DNA from: Telmatactis stephensoni
Taxonomy: Eukaryota; Cnidaria; Anthozoa; Actiniaria; Isophelliidae
DNA: 64,000 bases
Direction: 5' to 3'
Assembly: GCA_029948255.1 (NCBI GenBank)
Contig: JALIZF010001645.1
Location: 434,001 to 498,000 of the forward strand
The translations under genes and the position numbers were made by a program. Below the pieces are notes generated by a model. That model was not told where the DNA came from. It saw nothing but the letters and a program-made list of their open reading frames with translations, and did no database searches. This document shows, in pieces, positions 35,034 to 47,259 of this stretch (positions within the stretch are counted from its first letter, which is position 1; the number at the start of each line of letters is the position of its first letter).

Positions 35034-38000
35034 GTAAGTAGAAAAGCCGGAGCCAAAAAGCCATTTATATGCTCTGAATCCACAGTGTTCATCAGAAAGC
35101 CAATATAGTGTTCTCATACCAACGGAAAGCCATTTTAATGCAATGTAATTATAATTATTCTATCTGCTCAGTATGTACGTACGTAATCCTAGCCCGTGTT
35201 ACTCGATGCTAAGTAGATCATTTGCTTCGTTTATTTCTGTCCTTTGCGGTTTGGTCCTTATGGCGTTGAATTCTAACCAGCTGCTAACTATTTGATGATT
35301 CGTAATAGCTGTAAATGTTTAAAATGACTGAATAATTTCCGATAACTCAGTTAATCCTGATGTACATCTGTGTTTAGATCTGTATTGATCATCTTTCATT
35401 GGCAAACTTTGATATCCCCTTCAAAGGTCACGGCATGAAAGAAGACAGTAACTCTACTTTTTTCTAAAACAACATTTCTGCTGATCTCGTTGGCATTAGG
35501 TATATTTGTAACTATACCAGGACGTGTAGACTTTCTTAATGTAATCAAATTAGTATAGTTTGGCAATATCATATGTATGACTCAACCTCTTTTAAAAAGC
35601 GGTAAAAGATATGAAAGCTCTCCTGTATTTATTTGGAGAATCAGTATAATCTACAGACCCTTGAGATCGTAGGGTTTCAAGTGTGTTATTTAATAGTGGG
35701 ACTTTCGAGAAGTAAACAAAATCAATTTAAGTTAGAACTTCGACTTCTTTTTCTCTTCTCTTCTCTTCTCTTCTCTTCTCTTCTCTTCTCTTCTCTTCTC
35801 TTCTCTTCTCTTCTCTTCTCTTCTCTTCTCTTCTCTTCTCTTCTCTTCTCTTCTCTTCTCTTCTCTTCTCTTCTCTTCTCTTCTCTTCTCTTCTCTTCTC
35901 TTCTCTTCTCTTCTCTTCTCTTCTCTTCTCTTCTCTTCTCTTCTCTTCTCTTCTCTTCTCTTCTCTTCTCTTCTCTTCTCTTCTCTTCTCTTCTCTTCTC
36001 TTCTCTTCTCTTCTCTTCTCTTCTCTTCTCTATCTCCTCTGTTCTTCTCTTCCTTTCTCTTCTTTCCTTTCCTTTTCTTTTCATTTTGTGATTACCTATT
36101 GTAGAAATACTAAAAACTTTTCTGCATTGAACATATCACTTTTCGAAAGTCCGTCTCTAACTGCCTTCTGGCAGTAGGAATTTCAAGGTCATAAAGCTCA
36201 TGTTTTTGAAAAATAGAAAAAGGTTATGGTATTGACTGATAACTTGTGCTTAAAAATGTCGCATTCTTTGAAGCTATTGATGGTATTAGAGCAATCTAAG
36301 TTCAGCTAATATTATTGTCTGCTAAAGACTTCCAAATACTTGTGATTAAGTCTTATCTTCTCAATGATTTTCCCAGAATGCCTGTGTTCGCGTCTCAGTG
36401 GACAGCTTGAAATTTTGGTACAAGCGTTTTGTGCAAATACTAAGTGTATGTCTTCCTGTTTACAGAGAAAGCGGCGATATTGTCCCTCAAATCAACAGCC
36501 TGAGTTCTATTCATTCAGTTACTCTGATCGACTAACTACCCATTCACTAGGATGATAATTTCATGTTTTTACTAAGACAGCGAAACTCACGGGTTAATGT
36601 CTGCGCGATGTTTGCTGCGCAAAAGGTTATTTTTAGTAACAGGAAATTGACGCCCTCGTGTGTGAAAACAGTGAAATTTGATTTAATTCCGCTTAAAAAT
36701 TCTCTTCCAGTTCACGCGTATCCACGCTGCGCGGTAAAACCAAAGATTTGGCGTCTTTATCTAGCTGTTTACTACCAACCTCGTTCCCGGAAAAGGGCCT
36801 GGGAACGAGGTTGGTTTACTACACTGTCGCTTTTCATGTCGTCGATTTATCCTGAGTTATCCTACTGCTTAGAAAAAGGAAAAAAGACAGGATAGGCTAA
36901 CTGACCAAGTTTTCCCGCAAGAGAACTTTCTTGTAACAGCAGTAACATTTCACTGTTTATCAGCGCGCGATGGTGTCAACTTCCTGTTTCGCTACTAAGA
37001 ATAAACTTACCCGACGCCAACATCGCGCAGATCGACATCAATACCAGCTTCGCCATCTTGGTATTATGCTCTCCCGCTAGTTAGGATATAAGGATTTAAA
37101 AAAGTTGTTGAATAAACGAGTAAATGAATATGATATTCTCTCACTCGTTTACTCAACCATTTATTTAATTATCTCTTATTTGTACACTTCATCTTTTTTA
37201 TAATCCAGTTTTTTTACAACTATCATTTTCTTTTCTTTGTTTCAAAGACTTCTTAACAGGAACAGGATATCGACAATTACCGAGGACAACTTCAGGGGAA
37301 TCCAATATTTAAGAACTTTGTAAGTAAGCGCGGTAAGAAAGAAAGAAAGAAAAAGAAAGAAGAAGGAAGGAAGGAAGGAAGGGAGGAAGGAAGGAAGGAA
37401 CAAAGAAAGAAAGAAAGAGGAAGGAAGAAGGAAGGAAGGTAAAGAAGAAAAGAAAAGAAAAGAAAAGGAATTATTTCAGGAAAAAGTTACTGAGTTATTA
37501 ACGTCATAGGACAATAATAAGAGTGGTCAACTCGCGGGAACTCTAACTATGCCCGTGGAGTTCCGGTCCTGGTGTGATGTCATACCATAGGAGGGACCTC
37601 GTGTTCTATTGTAATGTCACCTGCCATAGGGCGAATCATGAAATAAAAATAACATTACAAAACTGTTCTGGATTGACTCTCTCCCCAATAAATTGAAAAC
37701 AAGAAAAGATATTCCAATAATCTTGTTAGTGTTTTAATTAATTAATGTTATGAAATTTCACACATTGGAAATGTTTCCTTCAAGATCATACAAAAATTGT
37801 CATGTTACAGTCATTTGAAAGTTGAGAAAGATATAGCAAAAGTTCGAAAACTTTGCTCTATTTCCGGAGAGCGCTGGATTTTGGAGCGTGTACTTCCCGC
37901 CATGATAATATCAAAGGCTATTCCTTATTACCCTAAGCATATGAGAACTAACTAGAGAAAACACAATACTCCTTTGGTTTGGCAGAGAGAGAGAGATTAA

Positions 38001-41000
38001 TTTCTCCAACAACAAAGCAAGATAGAACAATAAATAACATCAAGATGAGAAATTAAACCTCTTTGCCCACCTGACTATGTGAGAGGGCGGTGGGAGGAAG
38101 GGGAAAAATTAAATTGAAAGAGGCTCTAACAGTAGAGAATCATGAAGATGGCATTTTGCAATTGTCAGAAATATGACATCAAACATATGACTAGCATGAT
38201 GCATTTTGAGCAGAACTGAAAATAAGCCAATACTTTTGCCTACATTTTGACAACATTTGATAGGTTTTCTCCCTTTTAATTTATCTAACCAGAATAATTG
38301 TCTAAACAAAGAATATACTTTTTTTTTTCAATGCTTTCCAAAAATGTCTCATATTATCGCAAAAAGGAACTAATTTAATTTGGGTGAAAATGACTGATTT
38401 TAGCACCAAAAGCACGTTAATTATTTTCGTGCAATTTTTACAAGTTCCACTTTCTTTATGATGAAGGAAAATTTCCAAGTGCGAATTAAGGTATATAGCT
38501 GTAATAATATCATCGTTGGTTTTCCTTTTATTCAGAGGAAAAGTCAATTGGGAAGAATAATATAAAATAAAGAGAAATACAAATAAGTTACACTAAGTGA
38601 ATACAGTAGATACATTACTCAACTAGCTGTTTTTATTATTCCTGTTTAGGAACATGGAAAGAAATCGTCTTACAAAACTTGGGATTACATCGTTTGGTCA
38701 TCTTCCTATGTTAACTACATTGTGAGTACATCATGAATTACTGAAATAGATCTCCTCCTCCTCCTCCTCCTCCTCCTCCTCCTCCTCCTCCTCCTCCTCC
38801 TCCTCCTCCTCCTCCTCCTCCTCCTCCTCCTCCTCCTCCTCCTCCTCCTCCTCCTCCTCCTCCTCCTCCTCCTCCTCCTCATAACCAGTAGCCCTCTTGC
38901 TGGTCGATATTTTAGCGTGATATCATGCACAGTGAACGTGTGACGTTTTCACACTTCGTTTTACAGGAATCTTCGTCGAAACCGAATCAAAGAGTTACAG
39001 TTTGGTTTTCTACGTAATGCGCCCGGGGTTAAAGTTCTGTAAGTATTTCTGAAAGTCTGGAGATACGATGACATTGTGCAGATGTCTAAAACGAAAAATG
39101 GACCTTATTGGTTTTCCTCAATGTTCCATTACAATCCTCTTGTGAATAAGATTCGAGATCGATCAGTAAACAATTCCCTGCATTTCTAAATTATAAACAT
39201 ATCAAACGGTTACAAAGAAACGTATTTTCCAAGATAATTTTATTGGAGCAACACCGTGGCAAGCGAATTAATACCGTCAGTTTGTTGCGCGCGACATTGT
39301 AGAAGTAAGTAAACATGTTGAAACTCTGCTGTGAAACTCGTCTTACGTACGACGTTTTAGTACAGTATTGTGAAACTCTCCTTATTAGCCACCTTGCATT
39401 GAGTTGACGATATTTAATTTTTGGTCAAATTAAATGGGAGCGCGTTTGAATTATATCATTGATTATGATGGTGAGACGTTTGATCGAAGGGTTGCGAGAG
39501 TATGTTGCCGGCGTAAACCTTTAATATGAGAGAGGTTAAAGGCAAAGAGAATCAAGTGACCTGCTTTTTCCGCGTGTCTGGCGTTGCCGATTTAACGCGA
39601 CAGCAAATCATTTTGCATTAGGCGAAAAGTCACTCTCATTTCAGTGCCAAATACAGGCCAGACACGCAAAAAGTAGGTCGCGTGATCCTCTCCGCCGTTT
39701 GCCGTATCCCGTTTACGTGAGTCTCTATTAACACCACTATACCACGGAAACCTGAATACGGCCTCTTTCACATGACGACAAGCAGTTATTGCGCAACGGT
39801 GTAGCCATAAATAAGTTACGTAGCTGGGTACGCAGCTGTGTATATGTTCATGACTCATTAAAGTGCCCCTAACCCCTAAATTGAAATTCTGAGAATCGTT
39901 TGTTTATGAATAGAAATGTTTAATGGTGAAATATCTCCGCATAAAATCATCTTCTTTCGGAGTATTAAGCATTTGAAGTCAGGAAATGCAAATGAGATGA
40001 CGTAAAAAAAGGAATTTGCATGATTTTGTTTCCAATTTTGAAACAAGTGTGTTTGAGTTAGGTGGCAAAAATATTCACCAAACTTTGTAGTGTAGGAATG
40101 AAAGTGTTTTGCGAATAGAAAAATAGTATAAAATTCATCTCAAGTGTTTTTGTATATTTAAGTACGTCATCTCATTTGCATTTTCAGATTTCAAATGCTT
40201 AATCCTCAGAAAGGAAATGATTTTATCCTGAAATATTTAACCATAAGGCTTTTCCATTCATGAAGAAACGATTATCAAAATTTCAATTTAGGGGTTAGGG
40301 GCACTTTAAATGTAGAGGCTGTCTAATGAGCTTTACATTTTGATGTAGAAAAATTTGAAATAAATAAATTGAATCAAATTGCAGAATACTTGCCGAGAAC
40401 AAGATATCTAATCTAGAGTATGGTATACTTGACGTAACCGAGAGACTACAATTCCTGTAAGTAGTCTGTACTAGTCAAGTACAGTATGTAAGTAAAATCT
40501 ACACAATCGGCATTTCAAGTGAGAGTAGAAAAGGAAAAGGGAGGGAAAAGAGAATAGAGAGATTTTGAGACGAGCAATGAAAATATGAAATAAAGTGGGG
40601 AAAGATTAGCAATTCCACAGGCAACTCATTCCTTGGGCTTCCTGTGGTCCTAGAAAGCTGAGGGAAACTAGAGGTCTCAGTCCTCCTCTTCTTTCGCACC
40701 TTTTTTACACAGGAAGCCCATGCAGAATACCCAAAGATGCCTGCGGAGGAGGCTAGGGAAAGATGACAAGGAGAAAGATGACGAAGTAAATTAGTATTTT
40801 TCACAGTTTACACGAGCGTTTCTCTTAGTGACGTGGGTAAATAGTACACCCATGGTCCATTCCTCCATCAGTGACATTCTATCCCCATGGTATTGAGAGT
40901 TAATGTGTTTAATTGATTTTAATTTTTCAGTGATCTGGGCAAGAATAACATCAGCGTTATTCAGGAAGGTGCGTTCCTCGGATTAAAACGACTTGAAACT

Positions 41001-44000
41001 TTGTAAGTAATCAAGTAACTTTTTACTGCAATTTTCATAACTCTGACCTTCAAACAGTCCGTTGGAATTTGGTTTTTAGCTTCCGCCCACTTCAAACAAA
41101 ACAGCCAGACAACTACTTCATAATATCCCTAAAAACCTACCAAATGACTGAGAAACGATCTTTAACGATCATTACAACTAGGCTAATGTAGTGAATTTGT
41201 ATATTGGTTAGCTCTTTCGTATTTTTGATTTTTAATTTGATTGAACGGAAGCTAAATCGGCAAAAAACCAGTTGAGGGTATTGGCATGTTAGGGAGTGGC
41301 ACATGATTTGCAAATTGCAGTAAAAGTTTATCGGCCTGCTATCCGTCTATCCAGAATGCTTGGGTTTTGTGTAGGTTTCCATGTCTGATTGTCTGTCTAT
41401 GTTCATACGCTTGCCTGATCTATTTCGTAGTTGGAACGTTTTTAACTCTCGCGTTTTTCTTGTGCGCGGATTTTATTCTGCAGCTGGTTTATTTCGGTAC
41501 GTCTTTCTTTACTGCTCTGTTTCTCTATATCTGTCTGTCTGTCTGTCTGTCTGTCTGTCAGTCAGTCAGTCTGTCTGTCTGTCTGTCTGTCAGTTTGTCA
41601 GTCTGTCAGTCTGTCAGTCTGCCTGCCAGCCTGTCTGTCGGTCTGTCTGTTTGTTTTCATGATTATCTATACATCCTTCTATCTGTCTTTGTCTCAATAG
41701 CCCTTTTCCTCAAGTCTAGCTGCGTGTGGATTTGAATATTGACGTTATCCTCGCTTCAAAAGGCTATCAGACGTTGACGAGCCACAAACCTAAAATAACA
41801 GCAACATTTTAGCGCGCGAACAAAAGTAAATCTCAGATGAAAAGATTTAAAGAATTAAAACTCAAAGAATAAAGAATACTTTGTCGTGCACGTGGCCCGT
41901 CAGTGGCCTGTCCAGAGAAAAATGTCTTTATACAGTCAAGACTACAGGCGGAGCTTTTTTGATATCTGTTTCGAATTAGAGCCGAGAAGCAAGAAGCGAG
42001 CAGCGAGCGGGCGCGCGGCGTGACAAATTTTTGGCGCATGCGTGGTTTTCTCTCTTGTTGCCTTTGTTCATTTTCTATTTGTATGGCATGGATCTCCGCT
42101 TTCGCGGGCCTTGAGCCAGCGAAGAGCTCGATCCACTATTAGATAAGTCTCATGTTGAATTGAATTCTATTTTCTTGCAGATTTTTGAATGACAACAAGT
42201 TAACAAAAATATCCTTGTCGCTGTTTCCTGACATCTTTAACCTTAAAACACTGTAAGTTTATGCAATTAATTAGCGACAAAATAAAACGACACGAATATA
42301 TATTGAAGCGAAACGAAAATATGACGAATAGAAGGAAGTCTGTATATGAACATCATTTAGACACATGCTTGCGCAAAACGTCGAAAAACATAAAAGTATG
42401 TTTTAAATTTAGAGCACCCAAAAGAACGAGAAACACTTGGCTACGCTCTGTGTTCGCTTGCTTTTCTTTCTCCTAGCGCAGCATACAGTCATTTCAGAAA
42501 ACGTTGTCGCTGTTCGGTCTCAAGCCTACGCGACTGGACCGAAAAGGATGATGGGTAGAAATCACTGAGGCGACTATAAAATGCATATCTAATTAGTCAT
42601 GCCTCGAGCTTCTAGTGCAGACCTTCGCTGGCGAGCAGTGTGAATGGTTCAGGTCCTCGGCATGACTAATTAGATATGCATTTTAAAGTTGCCTTGGTGA
42701 TATCTACCCATCATCCCTTTCGGTCGAGTTGCGTAGGCTTGAGGCCGAGCAGCGACAACGTTTTCTGAAATGACTGTGATAAAAGACGCAGAAAATGGGT
42801 GCTGCACGCGTTTTATACTATTGCTTAACTAAAAAGAGTACAAACCTAAAACTTTAAGTTTTGATAGAGTGCAAAGATTTTCCTTTTATTCGCCTTATTT
42901 TACATCATACACCTTTCGCAGATCGTACTATAATATACTTGTTACAACAACTAACTTGCTATATATTTGTATCTTTAGACATTTAGATCGTAACCGTATT
43001 GATTACATTCAGTCAAGTTCCTTTGAACGCCAACGATATCTAGAAGTTTTGTGAGTAGATATTAATATATTATAAGATATCATTAATAATGTCCGCGTTA
43101 ATAGATGAAACAGCATTGATGAATAGCACTTTTTGCAATAACATTTTTAACTTGTCTTTATTAAACAAAATCCACAGTTATCACCTTTACATTGTTGAAG
43201 AGAGAAAAATTCAAAGATTGTATGCGAGAACAAATAATAAATTCTTACTCCGTGTGATTCACTAGGCTCACTTATCTTTGTTATATACTCGTTTTCATAA
43301 TGTAGTTATATTACTATCTCAAAATCATTTATCCATATATAATCCATCAGTTATTTAATCCTATATTTTTCCATATATTTAATCATAATATTTTATTCAT
43401 TACATAATTCGTTTCCTTGTTACCATAAATCAGTATTGCTATATTTTTTATCGATATATTAATCTATATGTAATTTGTTTTTCTTTCTATCTATATGTAA
43501 TTTTTTCTTTTCTGACCCTATGTAATTTCATTACAATGTCTATAACCAGCTATCTACCCAGGCTAGCCATTTAAGGTTATAATTATTGTAGATAGCTGGC
43601 ACCTTTATACAAGTTTTAACTTCTTAATTGTAACTAAAAATGTCATTCAGGTGCCTAATAAAATCTATGTCTATGTCTATGTTCCTAATTCTTTGCATCA
43701 TACGAATAGAGGAAACCCACCGAACGGGTAGGGTTATAATAAGGAAATATGTCTAACAGAATTGAAAATTACATGCAATTTTTCCGTGCGTCTGTATTCT
43801 AGTAGATGCACAGATGACGTCAAAATGTGGTTAGAACAAAAAAGTACGCCACGAGAAGTCGAGTGGCGTGACTGCATGTTGTTCTCACCACATTTTGACG
43901 TCTTCTGTGCATGTATTAGAGTATAGACACACGGAAAAAAAATGAACTCTATTTGTTTTATATAATATTCATCGAAACATTTTAACCAATCAGAGCGAGC

Positions 44001-47000
44001 GTAAGATTCAATGACGTCATCTATAGTGTGTACTGTAATCACATATGGTTCTCGACCAATCAGAGCGCTCGTAATATACCAACTATTACTGATATAGATT
44101 ATGATTGCAGTTATTTGGCTACTAGAACGGATGCTAACGTATACCTTTCTCGGTCATTCCGAATAAGTATATGCTCTCCTTCTTCTTTCATTCATTCACT
44201 GTTCGTTTGTTTGTTTGTTTATTTCAGTTCACCCTGGTTCTCTTGTATCAAGCATTCTTTTCATTTCATTTTTCATTTTCGTTCATTTCATAAATTCATT
44301 CATTTGTGTTTCTCATTTAATAATGTATTTTTTAATACATTGACAGATCTCTCAGTGACAACCTAATCTCCCATATCAAGTACTCGATGATCTCTGGTCT
44401 TAAATCCCTTAAAGGACTGTAAGTAAAACAGAGTTTAGGCATATTTTATAAGACTGCAGCAAGTAAGCATGTAGAAACAATAGAACAATAGTTTCTTCTA
44501 AGTTGTATGATAAGATACAAGCGTGGTTGCAAGATTATAATATAAAATTGCCTGAACTAAATCTAACCTCACTAGTCATAGGGCCTTGCTCCAACATCAA
44601 CTTTTCGTTATTAATCAACTTTGTATTACTTCTATACAAAGCCTATGTATATAGGGCTAGGTTTAATGGTAGTCAGATGGAAATGAACGGTTTTAAAGCT
44701 TATCTTAAATATTACGAAAGGATTGAATATTGTATTGCTGTAACTGAATACAATAATAAGCATTTCCACCTGGCAAAATTTAATTGTATAAGGAAAGCCC
44801 TTTACCAGTAATGTATTGTTTTATGGAAAAACTAAAAAAACAAAAACCGATTCGTAAAAAAAAAGCTGTTTTAAACCCAACTTATAAAAAAAACCCAGCT
44901 GTATAAATAATTTCAGAATAAAGAGTTAAAGACTAAAAATAAAAAAAATAAAAAAAAAGACTGCAGCAACCAACCATGCATTTCTCTTATTCCTTCGCAG
45001 ATACTTGCAACGAAATCGAATTTCACAAATTGACCCCTGGGCTCTTACTCAACTGAAGAACTTAGAAACGCTGTAAGTAGATTGGATTTCAGCTTATGCG
45101 TCTGCAACTTTGGAAATTAATCAAATTCTGTCCTTCAAATTAATTATGCTTGTATTCTAAGAGTTTTGTTTGCCTTATTCAGGTATCTATACTCAAATTT
45201 CTTGGATAAAGTAACTGAAAATATGTTTGTTGGATTGAACAGCCTGAAATTCCTGTAAGTATGTTAAAATAATATGTTTTAGTATGCTACAAAGTTGCGA
45301 CGTCCACAACATTTGGCAATGAATGGCGGTTGTTAGAGAATACTAAGAACATACACAAGATTCTGTCAGTCTAGTCAGCCGTCCTCAGATTCATACTCAC
45401 TAACACTTTGGTGAAATAAGTGCGCATGCGTGAGATTTCCCGGGCTTACGTGCGTTCGCGTATTGACCACCGGAAATCCAGCAACGTTTTGTACGGCGCG
45501 CATGCGCACAAGTTTGACCTCGGTGACTTCCAGTATAAATAATATAGTTATAAACTTGGGCCTGATAGATCGTGTATGACCCTTATATATAATGATATTT
45601 CTCTTTATCTTATTCAGACATCTTGGAATGAACAATATTCAGTATATCGTCAATGACGCTTTTGTTGACCTTAGAAAACTTGTCGCACTGTAAGTAATGC
45701 GCACGCACGTTGTTGATACTTGGATGCTGTGCGCAAATATTCGCGGGCCCATGACAAACTAATGATATCAAAAGGATAGTTCTGGGATGTCTTGGAGGTT
45801 CGCTCCGTTCTAGTTTCAGTTTATTTAACGAGACCTAAATCTGGACAGGCGTATCTTGGAATGACACAAAAATTTAATTGGGGCTGCTCCCAGTCCCTCT
45901 CTCGAGTCTTTTCATTTTGACTGACAGGGGTTTGGTAACCGAGACTTTTTACTTAGACATGCGTGAGCGTTTGCAATGTTCGTCTATCCCCATACTCAAC
46001 CATCTGCACAGGAAACTAGACCAGAACTGGAACGATCGAGGTGATTTTAATTTTGCCTCTATGGAACTAAACAATATCTAATACTTATTTATACTCTCCT
46101 AAAAATTAATTTCGAATATTATTGCTGATCAGTTTTTTTTTTTTTAGATCTTTAGACTCCAACAAGATCACGACATTGTCACCAAGAACTTTCTCAGGAC
46201 TTCGACATGTTCGAGATATGTAAGTTTTATTCATGAAGAGCAGTTTTCATATGTACATGTGAAACGGACTGCAACCATGCCGTGACCGTGTCAGTGCCGT
46301 GTTGTTTGCACAAACATTCGAAATTTTTGTCGTAACCGTGCAGTGACCGTGCTGTTTTCACAGTCATACGAAATCTACTGTATACCCTCTTAGCTTGTCA
46401 ACTTTTCTTCGGCCTAGTCTCTCCCGGTCATTCATTGGTCGTACACAAAAAGCAAAGGCAAAGGCTAATGTTTTACTTCGAAATCGCGGGCAGTGGTTGC
46501 CTAGTCTACCGAGCCAAAGGCTCATGTATCAAGCGTTCGAAGGTGCGCCCTCTACCCCCTCTATCCATCAGTGCTCCGTTTTAAGGGTATTTAAAGCTAA
46601 TCGAAGCTACACAGAAAGGAAAGAAGTCGAAACAAGGATGTGAAGTACGTCACTGGGGATTGAACTCGGGACCTCTCGCACTGAAGGCCGCGCACTAACC
46701 AACTGTACCATCCTTGCTCCAGGCACTCCAATTGTATTTTGTTGACAGACATTGATTTTTCACCTTGACAGGCAGCTGTATTTCAACAACATCACGTTTG
46801 TCGCAAAAAACACTTTCGCAGAATTGATAAGATTGAACCGTCTGTAAGTATTCCGAGTGTTAAAATAGTGAGTTTGGCTGATTTGTTGATGATGACGATG
46901 ATGATGATGACGACGACGATGATGATGATAATGATGATGAAGGGGCTTGTCTGCTCTCTTGAAACAGTATTGCTTTCTGGAACTTATATTAAAACCAGTT

Positions 47001-47179
47001 ATCAAAGTGAACATGGGCTACTAACATGGGTCGTTAGTTCGAGACTGCATTGCTGTCAATTCAAGGTGGCAGACTAACTATATGCAGAAGTTATATTATG
47101 ATGATAATGATGATGATGATGATGATGATTGCTATTTGTTTGTTGATTGATTGATTGATTGATCGATCGATCGATCGGT

Positions 47180-47259
<80 letters not shown>

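Noticed and set aside
35633..36091. Long open frames (152 and 120 residues) on both strands of the TTCTC tract
   Set aside because: They are translations of a perfect pentanucleotide repeat and have no non-repetitive domain.
38715..38930. Poly-Arg frame on the minus strand
   Set aside because: Product of a CTC microsatellite inside an LRR-gene intron.
44503..44811. Small host gene of 102 residues
   Set aside because: Lies between exact 13-bp direct repeats with an A-rich tail and resembles a LINE C-terminus.
47137..47258. CRISPR-like regular repeats
   Set aside because: A simple GATT microsatellite without spacers, in a eukaryotic intron.
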